From NCBI RefSeq assembly GCF_900183975.1, contig NZ_LT853882.1:1729501-1793500 (forward strand): a DNA stretch of 64,000 nt. Direction: 5' to 3'. The translations under genes and the position numbers were made by a program. Below, piece after piece: positions 8,539 through 18,543 of this stretch. The DNA is from Xanthomonas fragariae. Lineage in GTDB: Bacteria > Pseudomonadota > Gammaproteobacteria > Xanthomonadales > Xanthomonadaceae. Under the pieces are notes generated by a model, which was not told where the DNA came from, did not search any database, and worked only from the letters and a program-made list of their open reading frames with translations. How positions within the stretch are numbered: the first letter of the stretch is position 1; every line of letters starts with the position of its first letter.

Positions 8539-10033
8539 TTCCATGCGCCTGATCCGCATGCCGCTGGCTGCGGCGTTGAGCACGTTGTTGCTCGGCGGCT
8601 GCATGCTCGGCCCCAACTACACCAAGCCGCCGGCAGTGGCCGATGCGGCGATTCGAGCGTCCGCATTGCATCGCGCCAGTGGCGTCGATGTAGTCGCTGC
8701 TACGCCGCTGAACCACTGGTGGGAGGAACTGCACGATCCGACTCTCACCCAACTGGTCAGCCAGGCGCTGGCCGACAGCCCCAATCTGCGTGCCGCGCAA
8801 GCGCGGCTGCGCGCCAATCGCGCACTGGCCCGGCAACGCCGCGCCGAGCGCCTGCCCAAGCTCAATGCCAGCGCGGTGTACGCGTATGCCCAACCTCCGC
8901 AAACCATCGTCGATACGTTGGGTGGATTGCAGCAGGGTCAGCAAGGCCAGTCGCCTGCAGCGGGCAGCCAGGCCCTAGATCTGGAAAATACCGAGATCTA
9001 TACCGCGGGGTTCGACGCAAGCTGGGAGCTAGATGTCTTCGGCCGCCGCCGTCGCGCCGCCGAAGGTGCCTTGGCACAGGCGCAAGCGTCCGAAGCCGAG
9101 CTGGCCGATGCGCAGGTGCAACTGGCCGCTGAAGTGGGGCAGGTCTATCTCAATTACCGTGGGTTGCAGGCGCGCCTGGCCATTGCCGATGCCAAGCTGG
9201 ACAAGATTCGTCAAACCCTGAGCCTGACCCAGCAGCGCCGGGAGCGTGGTGCGGCATCGGATCTCCAGGTCGAGCAGATCGTTACCCAAGTGCAGCAGCA
9301 GCAAGCGCAACGCCTGCCGCTGGACATGCAATCGCAGGAAGCGCTCGACCAATTGGCACTGATGGTAGGGCGCGAGCCTGGCGCGCTGGATGCGCAGCTG
9401 AGCACCCCGCAAGCGTTGCCGATGTTGCCCACGCAGGTACGCGTAGACGATGCCGGTGCGTTGATCCGCCGTCGCCCCGACGTGCGCAAGGCCGAGCGCG
9501 AGCTGGCCGCCTCCAGCGCGCAGATCGGCGAGGCATTGAACGGCTACTTTCCGCAGGTGACCTTGCTCGGTGGCCTGAGTTGGGTAGCGGGCTCGCCAAG
9601 CGACTTCAATTCCGACGCGTTGACCACGTTGGCGGTGCCGATGTTGCGTTGGTCGATCTTCGATTTCGGCCGCACCAAAGCACAGGTGGAGCAGGCGCGT
9701 GCCGGCAATGCCGGTCGCCAGGCCGCTTACGAAGGCGCTGTGCTGGCTGCATTGCAGGACGCCAATTCCGCATTGGCGCGTTTCGGCTCGGCGCGCAAAC
9801 AGTTGGTGGTGGCGCGGCAGGCCGAAGCCTCGGCCACGCGTTCGGCCGTGCTCATGCAGCAGCGCCGCGATGCCGGCGCCACGTCGTCGATCGATCTGCT
9901 CGACGTGCAGCGCCAGCAATTGTCTGCGCAGGACGCCGCCGCGCAGGCGCAGGCGCAACTGCTAGTGAACTACGTCGCATTGCAGAAGAGTCTGGGATTG
10001 GGTTGGAGCGAGGCGGCGCAGCAAGCGCGCTGA
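8525..10033 (+). CDS. NodT/OprM-type outer-membrane efflux lipoprotein
   Basis: About 500 residues. The signal ends in a lipobox (STLLLGGC), then MLGPNYTKPP, the standard NodT-family start of the mature protein. Two internally related halves follow, containing ADSPNLRAAQARLRANRALA and RRRPDVRKAERELAASSAQIGEALNGYFPQVTLLG, the outer-membrane efflux protein signature. It forms the trimeric TolC-like channel for EmrAB. The TTG at 8525 has AGGGGG at good spacing and overlaps the end of emrB; the ATG at 8543 is the alternative and keeps the complete signal peptide. Confidence 0.9.
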   Translation: MQCTDSMRLIRMPLAAALSTLLLGGCMLGPNYTKPPAVADAAIRASALHRASGVDVVAATPLNHWWEELHDPTLTQLVSQALADSPNLRAAQARLRANRALARQRRAERLPKLNASAVYAYAQPPQTIVDTLGGLQQGQQGQSPAAGSQALDLENTEIYTAGFDASWELDVFGRRRRAAEGALAQAQASEAELADAQVQLAAEVGQVYLNYRGLQARLAIADAKLDKIRQTLSLTQQRRERGAASDLQVEQIVTQVQQQQAQRLPLDMQSQEALDQLALMVGREPGALDAQLSTPQALPMLPTQVRVDDAGALIRRRPDVRKAERELAASSAQIGEALNGYFPQVTLLGGLSWVAGSPSDFNSDALTTLAVPMLRWSIFDFGRTKAQVEQARAGNAGRQAAYEGAVLAALQDANSALARFGSARKQLVVARQAEASATRSAVLMQQRRDAGATSSIDLLDVQRQQLSAQDAAAQAQAQLLVNYVALQKSLGLGWSEAAQQAR

Positions 10034-10144
10034 CGTCTCGCCGCGGCGGGCGCCAGCGCTGTAGCCGCGGTCGCGGTTTGCCATGATGCATGATGACGGG
10101 GGTGGTCGCTGCTGCAGCGCCCGCCATCAGGTGGCCAACAGAGG

Positions 10145-10270
10145 TAGCGAGTCGTCGTCAGGGTAATGCGGACGACGTGCTCCAAATTGAAATGTACCAG
10201 TGGTACCGGTCGCATCGAGCACCGGCTGCGCTGGCTTGTCGGCCACTGCAATGGCTGCTTCGCTACTTTT
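10145..10270. repeat. Dispersed intergenic repeat, copy 1 (diverged)
   Basis: In the 254-bp gap before potG, the sequence begins with gtagcgag, continues through a gcggacgacgtg segment and gagcaccggctgcgctgg, and ends in gcttcgctac. It follows, with mismatches and small gaps, the better-preserved copy at 30250-30385. The ends are complementary (gtagcga / tcgctac), so it is a long imperfect palindrome, like other non-coding intergenic repeats. It may sit in the transcript leader of potGHI. Confidence 0.5.
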
Positions 10271-10287
10271 CGCAATTGAGAGGTTTC

Positions 10288-11418
10288 ATGGCACTTTCCG
10301 AGGCTGCACCGTCGCAGCTTTACGCGGACGACCATGCTTATCTGAGCATCCACGAGGTCCGCAAGGAATTCGACGGTGTCGTTGCGGTCGACGACGTCAG
10401 CTTGCAGATTCGCAAAGGCGAAATTTTTGCGCTGCTGGGCGGCTCGGGTAGCGGCAAGTCCACGCTGTTGCGATGCCTTGCCGGTTTCGAGCGGCCGACA
10501 AAAGGAAGCATCGTGCTCGATGGGCAACCGATCGACGCGCTGCCGCCGTACGAGCGCCCGATCAACATGATGTTCCAGTCGTATGCGTTGTTCCCGCACA
10601 TGAGCGTGGAGCAGAACATCGCATTCGGGTTGAAGCAGGAAGCGTTGTCCAGGGCCGCCATTGCCACGCGTGTGGGCGAGATGCTCGAATTGGTGCAGCT
10701 GCGTGCGCTGGCCAAACGCAAACCGCATCAATTGTCCGGTGGGCAGCAGCAGCGCGTGGCGTTAGCGCGCTCGCTGGCCAAGCGGCCCAAGCTGCTGTTG
10801 CTGGATGAACCGATGGGTGCGCTGGACAAGAAACTGCGAGATCAGATGCAGCTGGAACTGGTCAACATCATCGAGACCTCCGGGGTCACCTGCGTGATGG
10901 TCACCCACGATCAGGAGGAGGCCATGACCATGGCCACCCGCATTGCGTTGATGGACCAGGGCTGGATCCAGCAGGTCGGCACGCCCGACGAAATTTACGA
11001 ACAGCCGGCCAACCGCTTCGCTGCCGATTTCATCGGCTCGGTCAATCTGATCGATGCGGCCATCGTCGAAGACGCGCCGGATTACGTCAGCCTCAAAACC
11101 GCTGCGTTCAATGCCAATATCCGCATTGGCCACGGCATCACCGGCTTCCAAGGGCAGGCAGTCGCGTTCGCATTGCGTCCGGAAAAACTCGCCATCGGCA
11201 AGGACGAACCCACACAGGCCTGCAACAAGGCGCAGGGCGTGATCGAAGACATCGCCTATTTCGGCAGCCACTCGGTGTATCACGTGCGCCTGCCCAGCGG
11301 CTTCAAGCTGATGGCCAACTTCGCAAACCGCCAGCGCTGTGCAAGCGAAGCACTCACCTGGGGCGATACGGTGTGGGTGGGCTGGGGCGATGACGATGGC
11401 GTGGTACTCACCGCATGA
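10288..11418 (+). CDS. potG: Polyamine ABC transporter ATP-binding protein
   Basis: 376 residues, the typical PotG/PotA length. Walker A is GGSGSGKST, the Q-loop region is [14 protein letters not shown], the signature [16 protein letters not shown] and Walker [16 protein letters not shown], followed by the C-terminal TOBE-type domain ([11 protein letters not shown]). It energises putrescine uptake by the PotHI permease. Start ATG at 10288 with GAGAGG seven bases upstream; a longer frame back to 10090 lies in repeat DNA and is rejected. The stop overlaps the potH start (ATGA). Confidence 0.93.
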   Translation: MALSEAAPSQLYADDHAYLSIHEVRKEFDGVVAVDDVSLQIRKGEIFALLGGSGSGKSTLLRCLAGFERPTKGSIVLDGQPIDALPPYERPINMMFQSYALFPHMSVEQNIAFGLKQEALSRAAIATRVGEMLELVQLRALAKRKPHQLSGGQQQRVALARSLAKRPKLLLLDEPMGALDKKLRDQMQLELVNIIETSGVTCVMVTHDQEEAMTMATRIALMDQGWIQQVGTPDEIYEQPANRFAADFIGSVNLIDAAIVEDAPDYVSLKTAAFNANIRIGHGITGFQGQAVAFALRPEKLAIGKDEPTQACNKAQGVIEDIAYFGSHSVYHVRLPSGFKLMANFANRQRCASEALTWGDTVWVGWGDDDGVVLTA

Positions 11419-12326
11419 TGCGGCGCCTGCTCCGCGCACTGCCAGGCGCGCGCTGGGGCGTGATCGCCGCACCGTCTCTGTGGCTGCTGGTGTTCTTCGC
11501 GATCCCGTTCCTGATCGTGCTGAAGATCTCGTTTGCCGAGCGCGCTACCGCGATGCCGCCTTACACGCCGCTATTTGCATACGCCGCCGATGGCGCGGTG
11601 AGCGTCAAATTGCATTTGGGTAATTATCTGGCCTTGCTGCGCGATAGCCAATATGTCGCCGCTTACCTGAGTTCGATCAAAATCGCGTCGATCTCCACTG
11701 CGTTAGCGCTGTCGATTGGTTATCCGATGGCGTACGTGATTGCACGTCTGCCGCTGGCCACGCGCAGTGTGGCGATGATGCTGGTGGTGCTGCCCTCGTG
11801 GACCTCGTTCCTGATTCGCGTGTACGCCTGGATAGGAATTCTCGATGGCAATGGATTGCTCAACCAGGCACTGCTGGCGCTAGGTGTGATCCAGCAGCCG
11901 CTGCAGCTGTTGTATACGCCGATCGCCGCCTATATCGGCATCGTGTACTGCTATCTGCCGTTCATGGTGTTGCCCCTGTATGCCAACCTGGTCAAGCACG
12001 ACCAGCGCTTGCTCGAAGCCGCGTATGACCTGGGCGCGCGGCCGTGGCAGGCGTTTGTGCGCATCACCTTGCCGCTGTCGCGTAACGGGATTGTGGCCGG
12101 CTGCATGCTGGTGATAATACCGGCGGTGGGTGAATTCGTGATTCCGGAAATGTTGGGCGGCCCCGACACCTTGATGATCGGCCGCGTGCTCTGGGGCGAG
12201 TTCTTCAACAATCGCGACTGGCCGGTGGCCGCTGCAGTGGCGACAGTGATGCTTGTCTTGTTGCTGGTGCCGATCGTGATCTTCCACCGCTATCAACAGC
12301 GCGAGCTGGAAGGACGGCTGACATGA
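11415..12326 (+). CDS. potH: Polyamine ABC transporter permease
   Basis: 303 residues with six predicted membrane segments and an EAA loop (EAAYDLGARPWQAFVRITLPLSRNGI), the cytoplasmic contact for the ATPase. N-terminal WGVIAAPSLWLLVFFAIPFLIVLKISFAE is typical of PotH/PotB. The segment AYIGIVYCYLPFMVLPLYANL is conserved in putrescine permeases. It overlaps both potG and potI by ATGA, indicating one operon with coupled translation. Confidence 0.92.
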   Translation: MMRRLLRALPGARWGVIAAPSLWLLVFFAIPFLIVLKISFAERATAMPPYTPLFAYAADGAVSVKLHLGNYLALLRDSQYVAAYLSSIKIASISTALALSIGYPMAYVIARLPLATRSVAMMLVVLPSWTSFLIRVYAWIGILDGNGLLNQALLALGVIQQPLQLLYTPIAAYIGIVYCYLPFMVLPLYANLVKHDQRLLEAAYDLGARPWQAFVRITLPLSRNGIVAGCMLVIIPAVGEFVIPEMLGGPDTLMIGRVLWGEFFNNRDWPVAAAVATVMLVLLLVPIVIFHRYQQRELEGRLT

Positions 12327-13171
12327 TGCGTGCCTTTCGCGGCGGACGCATGCTCGGCGGCAGCGTATTTGCGCTGGGCTTCGGTTTTTTGTATTTGCCG
12401 ATTCTCTTGCTGATGGTGTACTCGTTCAACGCCTCGCGCCTGGCTACGGTGTGGGGTGGCTTTTCGACACGTTGGTATGGCGAGTTGCTGCGCGATCGGC
12501 AACTGCTGGACGCGGCCTGGATCAGCCTGGACGTGGCGTTCTGGACCGCCTGTGCATCGACCATATTGGGCACGATGGCGGCGATGGCGATGGTGCGCAT
12601 GCGGCGTTTCCCCGGCAAAACGCTATTCGGCGCGCTGATCACCGCGCCGCTGGTGATGCCGGAGGTGATCATCGGCTTGTCAATCCTTCTGTTGCTGGTG
12701 TCGATGGGCGGCGTGCTCGGCATCGCGCCGCGCGGGGCCGTTGCCATTTGGGTTGCGCACGTCACCTTCACAGTCTCCTTCGTCACGGTGGTGATTTGCT
12801 CGCGCCTGCAGGAACTGGATCGCTCGCTGGAAGACGCGGCAATGGATCTGGGCGCGACACCGCTGAAGGTGTTCTTCCTGATCACCTTGCCGATCATTGC
12901 GCCGGCACTGGCATCGGGCTGGCTGCTTGCATTCACGTTATCGCTGGACGATGTGGTGATTGCCAGCTTCCTGGCCGGACCCAGTTCCACCACGCTACCG
13001 ATCAAGGTGTTTTCATCGGTACGGCTCGGCATCAGCCCCAAGATCAACGCACTCGCCACCGTGATGGTGCTGGCGGTGTCGGTCGCTGCGGTGATCGGTT
13101 GGTGGCTGCTGGCACGTAACGAAAAACGCAGGCAGCGTGACATGCAGTTGGCGGCGCAGCGCGAGGGCTGA
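12323..13171 (+). CDS. potI: Polyamine ABC transporter permease
   Basis: 282 residues and the second inner-membrane subunit of the importer. It begins with a hydrophobic helix (ALGFGFLYLPILLLMVYSFNASRLATVWGGFS) diagnostic of PotI/PotC. The EAA-like loop is EDAAMDLGATPLKVFFLITLPIIAPAL, followed by TLSLDDVVIASFLAGP. It closes the potGHI operon. The downstream 413 bp have no gene but hold a repeat copy. Confidence 0.92.
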   Translation: MMRAFRGGRMLGGSVFALGFGFLYLPILLLMVYSFNASRLATVWGGFSTRWYGELLRDRQLLDAAWISLDVAFWTACASTILGTMAAMAMVRMRRFPGKTLFGALITAPLVMPEVIIGLSILLLLVSMGGVLGIAPRGAVAIWVAHVTFTVSFVTVVICSRLQELDRSLEDAAMDLGATPLKVFFLITLPIIAPALASGWLLAFTLSLDDVVIASFLAGPSSTTLPIKVFSSVRLGISPKINALATVMVLAVSVAAVIGWWLLARNEKRRQRDMQLAAQREG

Positions 13172-13354
13172 GCGCGGTTGGCTGCGTCATGAATGGCCAG
13201 CGATTAGCAGACGATGCTGCATCGTCAGATGGGTCGGTGGTCCTGTCGAATCGAAACGTCACACATCGCTGCGATAGAACTGCTCAGTCGTAATGGTAGT
13301 GATTGGAGCTGACGCGCGTGCTGTGCGCTGCCGGTGCCTCGCGCAATGATAGCG

Positions 13355-13442
13355 GCTGAAAAAACGTAGCGAGCAGTTATCGACGCATGCCGACTGCGAG
13401 CACCTGGCGCGGCTGTCTGCTGGCCGCGCCGTTGTTTTGTTG
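13355..13442. repeat. Dispersed intergenic repeat, copy 2 (short)
   Basis: Bases here start gaaaaaacgtagcgagcag, identical to the start of the copy at 30255. They continue through gcatgccgactgcgagcacctggcgcgg and end in gttgttttgtt, matching that copy's end. The central part is shorter. The remainder of the potI-to-dehydrogenase gap (13172-13584) shows no gene and no clear promoter, apart from the CAGGAG ribosome-binding site before 13585. Confidence 0.6.
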
Positions 13443-13584
13443 GTCGTTCTTGGGCGAAAGCGCTGGTCATTGCGACGTCTGGTCGCGCTGCAAGTAAACA
13501 CAGCGTTGCACAGAGTTGAAGCGGTTGTGACGCAGCTGCAACTCCCCGGCCACTAGCATGGCGAGCCTGTAACAGGAGACCGTC

Positions 13585-14949
13585 ATGCCCTACGACACCG
13601 TCAACCCGGCCAACGGCCAGGTCGAGCACACCCAGCAAACCCTGGACACCGCCGCCATCGAAGTGCGTCTGGCGGCCTCCGCGAACGCATTCCCCAACTG
13701 GGCAGCACTACCGTTAGCCGAGCGGGGCGCGCTGCTGCACCGGGTCGGCGAAGAGCTGACCAAGCGACGCGACGACCTTCAGCGCATCATGACCGCCGAG
13801 ATGGGCAAGCTGCGCCACGAGGCGCTGGCCGAGATCGACAAGTGCGCGCAGGGCTGCAGCTATTACGCCGAGCATGCGGCCGACTATCTGGTGCCGCGCG
13901 ACATCCCAACCGAAGCGCAATCCAGCTATGTGCGTTACGAGCCGCTGGGCTGCGTGTTCGCGGTGATGCCGTGGAATTTCCCGCTATGGCAGGCATTCCG
14001 ATTTCTCGCCCCGGCCTTGATGGCCGGCAATGTTGCGCTGCTCAAGCACGCCAGCAATGTGCCGCGCTGCGCCGATGCGATGAAGGAGGTGCTGGATGCC
14101 GCCGGCATTGCGCCCGGCGTATTCGACGTTCTGCATATCGACAACGACCAGGCCGCCGGTGTGTTGCGCGACGGTCGCATTGCCGCAGTGACGCTGACCG
14201 GCAGCGAATGCGCTGGCCGCTCGCTGGCTGCAAATGCTGGCGATCAGTTGAAGAAGTGCGTCATGGAACTCGGCGGCAGCGATGCCTTCGTGGTGTTGGA
14301 AGATGCCGATCTGGAGTACGCCGTGCAGTGCGCGGTGCAGTCGCGCTTCGACAACAGTGGGCAGACCTGCATCGCCGCCAAGCGCTTCATCGTGGTGGAC
14401 GCGATCGCCGATCAATTCATCGAACGCTTCGTCGCCGCCGCGTCCAAGCGCGTGCTCGGCGACCCGCAACAAGACGGCGCCACACTGGCGCCGATGGCAC
14501 GGGCCGATCTGCGCGAGGAACTGCACAAGCAGGTGCAGGCCAGCGTGGAAAAAGGCGCAAAGGTGCTGCTCGGTGGTGAACCGGTTCCGGGCTCACACGC
14601 CGGCTATCCGGCCACCATTCTCGACCAGGTTGCCCCCGGCATGCCGGCTTACGACGAAGAGTTGTTCGGCCCGGTCGCCTCGGTCATTCGTGTAGCGGAC
14701 CAAGCGGAAGCGGTACGCGTGGCCAACGACACCACCTTCGGTCTGGGCGGCAGCGTATGGACGGCAGACGCCAAACGCGGCGAGCGCGTGGCGCAGCAGT
14801 TGCAATGCGGTGCAGCCTTCGTCAATTCTGTGGTGAAGAGCGACGTGCGGCTACCATTCGGTGGCATTAAGCGCTCAGGGTTCGGCCGCGAATTGGCCGA
14901 GCATGGCATCCACGAGTTCATGAACATCAAGACGATCTATATCGCCTGA
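13585..14949 (+). CDS. NAD(P)-dependent succinate-semialdehyde-type aldehyde dehydrogenase
   Basis: 454 residues, the length of Sad/YneI and GabD-like enzymes. Seen are the substrate-channel motif [23 protein letters not shown], the cofactor-loop region [13 protein letters not shown], the general-base Glu in [13 protein letters not shown] and the nucleophile Cys in [11 protein letters not shown]. The C terminus has [15 protein letters not shown], typical of succinate-semialdehyde dehydrogenases. It would oxidise the semialdehyde formed at the end of putrescine/GABA catabolism to succinate. CAGGAG lies seven bases before the ATG. The gene is intact although the upstream aminotransferase and hydrolase are not. 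Confidence 0.88.
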   Translation: MPYDTVNPANGQVEHTQQTLDTAAIEVRLAASANAFPNWAALPLAERGALLHRVGEELTKRRDDLQRIMTAEMGKLRHEALAEIDKCAQGCSYYAEHAADYLVPRDIPTEAQSSYVRYEPLGCVFAVMPWNFPLWQAFRFLAPALMAGNVALLKHASNVPRCADAMKEVLDAAGIAPGVFDVLHIDNDQAAGVLRDGRIAAVTLTGSECAGRSLAANAGDQLKKCVMELGGSDAFVVLEDADLEYAVQCAVQSRFDNSGQTCIAAKRFIVVDAIADQFIERFVAAASKRVLGDPQQDGATLAPMARADLREELHKQVQASVEKGAKVLLGGEPVPGSHAGYPATILDQVAPGMPAYDEELFGPVASVIRVADQAEAVRVANDTTFGLGGSVWTADAKRGERVAQQLQCGAAFVNSVVKSDVRLPFGGIKRSGFGRELAEHGIHEFMNIKTIYIA

Positions 14950-14974
14950 CGGCTGGGATTGGGAATTGCGGAAT

Positions 14975-15105
14975 TTGCAATGCGCAGAAGCTCCAGCCAC
15001 CGCCGCACGGCGCTATCAAGCAAGTCCTGGTTGCGGCATAACTGCGCCACGCTCAGGCCCTGCTCCCGGATCCTGCGCAACTGCAGCTTGAATCGGCCAA
15101 GGTGT
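14975..15105 (-). pseudogene. Possible IS3-family orfA fragment
   Basis: The minus strand contains GRFKLQLRRIREQGLSVAQLCRNQDLLDSAVRRWLELLRI. This resembles the helix-turn-helix N terminus of IS3-type OrfA proteins (FKL..LRR...LSVAQLCRD..L..SAVRRWL). It breaks off on both sides and abuts the IS1478-like fragment. It is short, so the call is tentative. Confidence 0.45.
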
Positions 15106-15110
15106 TCCCG

Positions 15111-15640
15111 TCATACGGGTTGCCCGGAAAACTGCGCACTCCCACGATCGAGCGCCTTGCAGGCGCTCACCGCAATCTTGACCTTGACGCCGAATGCGTA
15201 CGGCTGACGCGCTTTGCCCTTGCCAATGCAGTCCACTTTCGGCGCGTGCTGCAATGCGTCGATTTTTCGCTTGTGTTTGGGACGTGGCGCATGCACCTGT
15301 TGTGCGCGCTGCAACCAGACAGCGATGCGCTCGCGCACGCCGGTGTCTACCTGATCGAGCTTGCGTTTGATGTTGCGCAACACTCGTCCCAGCACTGTGC
15401 TTTGACGTCGCAGCATGCACCGCATCCGCATGAACTGGCTTGCGTCCACCGCCTTCATCGCATGGGCGGTATTGATCGTGTGCGCTAGCAGCTCTTCCAT
15501 CCCGGCCTTACCCAAGCGCTGCCGCCAGCGTGTCAGCGAGCTCGGATCGCACGGCAAACGCGTCCGGAAAACGACCTCGCCAGTGAAAAACTGCCAGTAC
15601 GGATTTTCCAGCCATCGTTCGCAGACCGCTTCATCGGAAA
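15111..15640 (-). pseudogene. IS1478-like IS5-family transposase fragment
   Basis: Reading frame segments EAVCERWLENPYWQFFTGEVVF, SSLTRWRQRLGKAGMEELLAHTI and GVRERIAVWLQRAQ match the transposase of the element at 33690-35174. Relative to that copy, about 65 residues are deleted after AMKAVDA (catalytic Asp region missing), and both the N terminus and the C-terminal DDE part are absent. It is a dead remnant immediately downstream of the histidine kinase gene. Confidence 0.8.
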
Positions 15641-15751
15641 TGAGGGCTGGCCCTGGATACCAGCGGCTCGCCTTGGTATCGCGATGCCGTTGCCGTGAGC
15701 CTCCAGAACAGATCTCCTTTGAGAGCGGTCTGGCCCGGCGGTCGTTAGCCT

Positions 15752-18004
15752 TTAGCAAGCAGCTGACGCCTCATCAAGGCGGTGCTTGGACACGGGAATT
15801 GAAATCGTACAACGCACACCACCGGGTCCCAACGCATAGGTTGTTTTAGCATTGAGCTGATAGGGCATGGCTCTTTCAATCAATTCGCGGCCGTGGCCAC
15901 CGCTTGGCGTGGCCGACTCGCTCGATTGCATCGAGACTCCACTTTCTTGCCACTCAATGTGCAGCCATGGGGCTTGGTCCTTGGTTTCAGTGACTGACCA
16001 ATGGATATCGAGACGAGCGCCAACCTGGCAGAGCGCACCGTATTTCAAGGCGTTTGTGGCGAGCTCGTGCAGCGCCATTGCGAGCACCTGTACAGTGGAC
16101 GAGCGAAGGCGGATGCCACTTGGACCCTGTAAGGAAATCTGTTCGAAGTTGCCGTGAAGTGCTTCGAGCTCACTACGAATGAGCTCATCGAAATGGACGC
16201 GATCATGCTCGCTCAGCTTTGATAGCAGTCCTTGAACACGTGCAAGGGCCTCCAGTCGGTCGCTGAACACGTCTCCAAACTCGGACAGGTCCTGGCTATG
16301 GCGCAGCGTCTTGTCCGCGATCGATCGGACAACGGCGACCAGGTTCCGAGTGCGATGTTGCAGCTCCCCCACGAGCACCTTTTGATGCTCTTGTAGCTCA
16401 CGTAAATCATGGACATCGGTTGAGGTGCCTAGCCACTCAACGACTGTTCCTTCGTGGCTCCTGACCGGTGCTGCCCGCGTCTGAAACCATCGGTAGTCGC
16501 CAGTTTCCTGGCAGCGGATTCGGAACTCGGTGCTGAGCGCGCCGGTCCTTGTTGCGTGATGCCAAGCTTCCGCAGCAGTTGCTCTGTCGTCCGGATGTAG
16601 CGCAGCGAGCCATCCATTGCCCTCCGCTTCGCAGGCCTGCTGCCCAGTAAAGTTCATCCACTGGGTGCTGGCCCATGTCCATGCGCCGCCATCCTTCGCG
16701 CGCCACACCAACTGCGGTATGCCTTCAACCAGCGTTTGAAGACGAAGCTGGGTGTGGCGTGCCTCGGTGAAGTCGTGGCCGATACCACCGATCATCACGA
16801 CATTGCCGTGCTGGTCGCCGATGGGAAAGTCGGTGTTGCGAAGCCAGCGGACGGCGCCGTCGCTCGGCCGTATCACCCGATATTCCACTTTCATATGTTG
16901 TCCATTACGCACCTTGCGGATGGCATCGGTTGCCCGCTCTCGATCTTCGGGAACGATGAGGTCAATCCAGTCGCGATAGCTGTCTCCACTGAAGGCTGTG
17001 CTTCTACTCAGCCCATAGATCGCTTCAAACGCTGGCGTGAGATATACCAGTTGCAAGCTCTCTGCATCACGGATCCAAAGAATGTCCTGCGACGCTTCAC
17101 CAAACTGCCGAAGGCGCTCTTCGCTTTCGCGTAACGCGATGTCGGCTTTGCGGCGTTCGCTGACATCGCGGCCCACGCCGACCCACTCAAGGATCTGCCC
17201 ATCAGCATCGCAAAGAGGGACTGCGTGGGAGAGAGCCCAGCCGACTGTGCCGTCGGAATGCACGACGCGATGTTCTTTATTGAAAGGCGATTTCGATGAG
17301 ATCGCTGCGTTGATTGCGCCGAAAACTTCTGCGTGATCCTCTGGGAGCAGGTATTTTTTTGCCCATGAATCCAAGGGTGTACCTGTGTCCGCAAGCGTGC
17401 CTTGTCCATCAAGTTGAAACATCAATTTCCAATCGGAGCTCATGCGATAGACCATCTGACTTCCGGTTGTGACCAACGCGCGGAAACGTGCCTCGCTTTG
17501 CCGCAGCGCCAATTGTGCATGCTCTCGATCGCTGACTTCCTTCAACAGCTGAAGAATGCCTGCAATAGCGCCTGTTTCATTGCGGACAGGAGAAAACGAT
17601 GTATCGAAGACATGCGTGCTAGACGTTCCGTCAGGGCCGCTAAGAAGAACGGGATAACTGTTGAGTAACGCAGGCACATCCGCATGGATTTGCCTGATCA
17701 ACGGGACAACAACGTCTTCATGGGCGTCCGGCCACCCTTGTGCAACAGGGCAGCCGAGCAGGGTAGGGTGCCGATGGCCCGCAATAGCGATATACGCGTC
17801 GTTGTAGATCTGACAATGTTTTTCACCCCACAGAAGCGTTGCTGGAGTGGGCAGGCCGAGGGTGATATCTACCGCTGTGCGTAGGCATTGCGGCCAACGG
17901 TCGCTAGCGCCCAATGGAGTCTTCGACCAATCAAGCTGTCGCACGCGCTCTGCCATTTCGCCACTGGCAAATGGCCAAGCGTCATTCGAAGAATGCATTG
18001 CCAT
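15752..18004 (-). CDS. Multi-PAS sensor histidine kinase, HWE type
   Basis: 750 residues, no membrane segment. An N-terminal domain (LDWSKTPLGASDRWPQCLRTAV...LLWGEKHCQIYNDAYI) of a kind frequent before HWE kinases is followed by about four PAS/PAC units (for example RWFQTRAAPVRSHEGTVVEWLGTSTDVHDLR at about 530-560). The kinase core has LVGELQHRTRNLVAVVRSIA with the phospho-accepting His and MALHELATNALKYGAL as the ATP-lid Asn motif, typical of HWE rather than classic HisKA kinases. These usually sense light, redox or small ligands and signal to single-domain regulators. No response regulator is adjacent. The C terminus ends six bases from IS-related DNA, so the last few residues may be altered. 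Confidence 0.88.
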   Translation of the reverse strand: MAMHSSNDAWPFASGEMAERVRQLDWSKTPLGASDRWPQCLRTAVDITLGLPTPATLLWGEKHCQIYNDAYIAIAGHRHPTLLGCPVAQGWPDAHEDVVVPLIRQIHADVPALLNSYPVLLSGPDGTSSTHVFDTSFSPVRNETGAIAGILQLLKEVSDREHAQLALRQSEARFRALVTTGSQMVYRMSSDWKLMFQLDGQGTLADTGTPLDSWAKKYLLPEDHAEVFGAINAAISSKSPFNKEHRVVHSDGTVGWALSHAVPLCDADGQILEWVGVGRDVSERRKADIALRESEERLRQFGEASQDILWIRDAESLQLVYLTPAFEAIYGLSRSTAFSGDSYRDWIDLIVPEDRERATDAIRKVRNGQHMKVEYRVIRPSDGAVRWLRNTDFPIGDQHGNVVMIGGIGHDFTEARHTQLRLQTLVEGIPQLVWRAKDGGAWTWASTQWMNFTGQQACEAEGNGWLAALHPDDRATAAEAWHHATRTGALSTEFRIRCQETGDYRWFQTRAAPVRSHEGTVVEWLGTSTDVHDLRELQEHQKVLVGELQHRTRNLVAVVRSIADKTLRHSQDLSEFGDVFSDRLEALARVQGLLSKLSEHDRVHFDELIRSELEALHGNFEQISLQGPSGIRLRSSTVQVLAMALHELATNALKYGALCQVGARLDIHWSVTETKDQAPWLHIEWQESGVSMQSSESATPSGGHGRELIERAMPYQLNAKTTYALGPGGVRCTISIPVSKHRLDEASAAC

Positions 18005-18117
18005 ATCCGCAATGAAACGAAGAAATTCTTGATGCCAACATTACTTCAGCTCACTCATCGACCAATGAGCAATGTGCGCTGGCATCCGTGATAAAAGCGT
18101 TTTGCGCGCATAAGTGA

Positions 18118-18402
18118 TCAAACAGTCAAGCCGTCGCTCACGTTTACTACACCGCTCTTCAGCGCTTGTAGGCTCACTTCGAATGGATGGGCTTGGCGCA
18201 CAAGCTTCGGTTGGCAATCTCCACAATCACGTCGATGACATAAGCCCTGGACGGGTAGCAATTTGTTGTCACTCACTGGTGCGCTAAGCAGCGTCCACTG
18301 CAACCCATGTTGCGTTGATTGAGAGCAATTTATCGTTGGACACAGCGCATGCTGCCATCCACCGCTTTGCATAGTCCTGCGCAGCATTGATGAAATACCC
18401 AT
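18118..18402 (-). CDS. Small hypothetical protein with a Cys-rich motif
   Basis: 94 residues starting at ATG 18402 (MGISSMLRRTMQSGG). An excellent Shine-Dalgarno, AAGGAGG, lies eight bases upstream and favours this start over the longer frame to 18489. It contains LCHRRDCGDCQPKLV (CxxxxCxxC), which could bind metal, and has no signal peptide or membrane helix. I do not recognise a family. It stands alone between the kinase and the efflux operon; base composition is more AT-rich than its neighbours. Confidence 0.5.
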   Translation of the reverse strand: MGISSMLRRTMQSGGWQHALCPTINCSQSTQHGLQWTLLSAPVSDNKLLPVQGLCHRRDCGDCQPKLVRQAHPFEVSLQALKSGVVNVSDGLTV

Positions 18403-18543
18403 CAAAAATCCTCCTTGATCGATGGTCGGGCACGCGACGCGACTGTTTTTGCCGAGCACAGGCGAAGCCGAGCCGGTGGTTGCCTTCAAATGTGCAGGAA
18501 GTCGGCTCGTGAAGCTGTCGGTGAAAGCCGGCTGGAGCTCAAA

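Noticed and set aside
10090..10287. N-terminal extension of PotG
   Set aside because: The extension lies in the dispersed repeat, has atypical composition, and the ATG at 10288 has a good ribosome-binding site.
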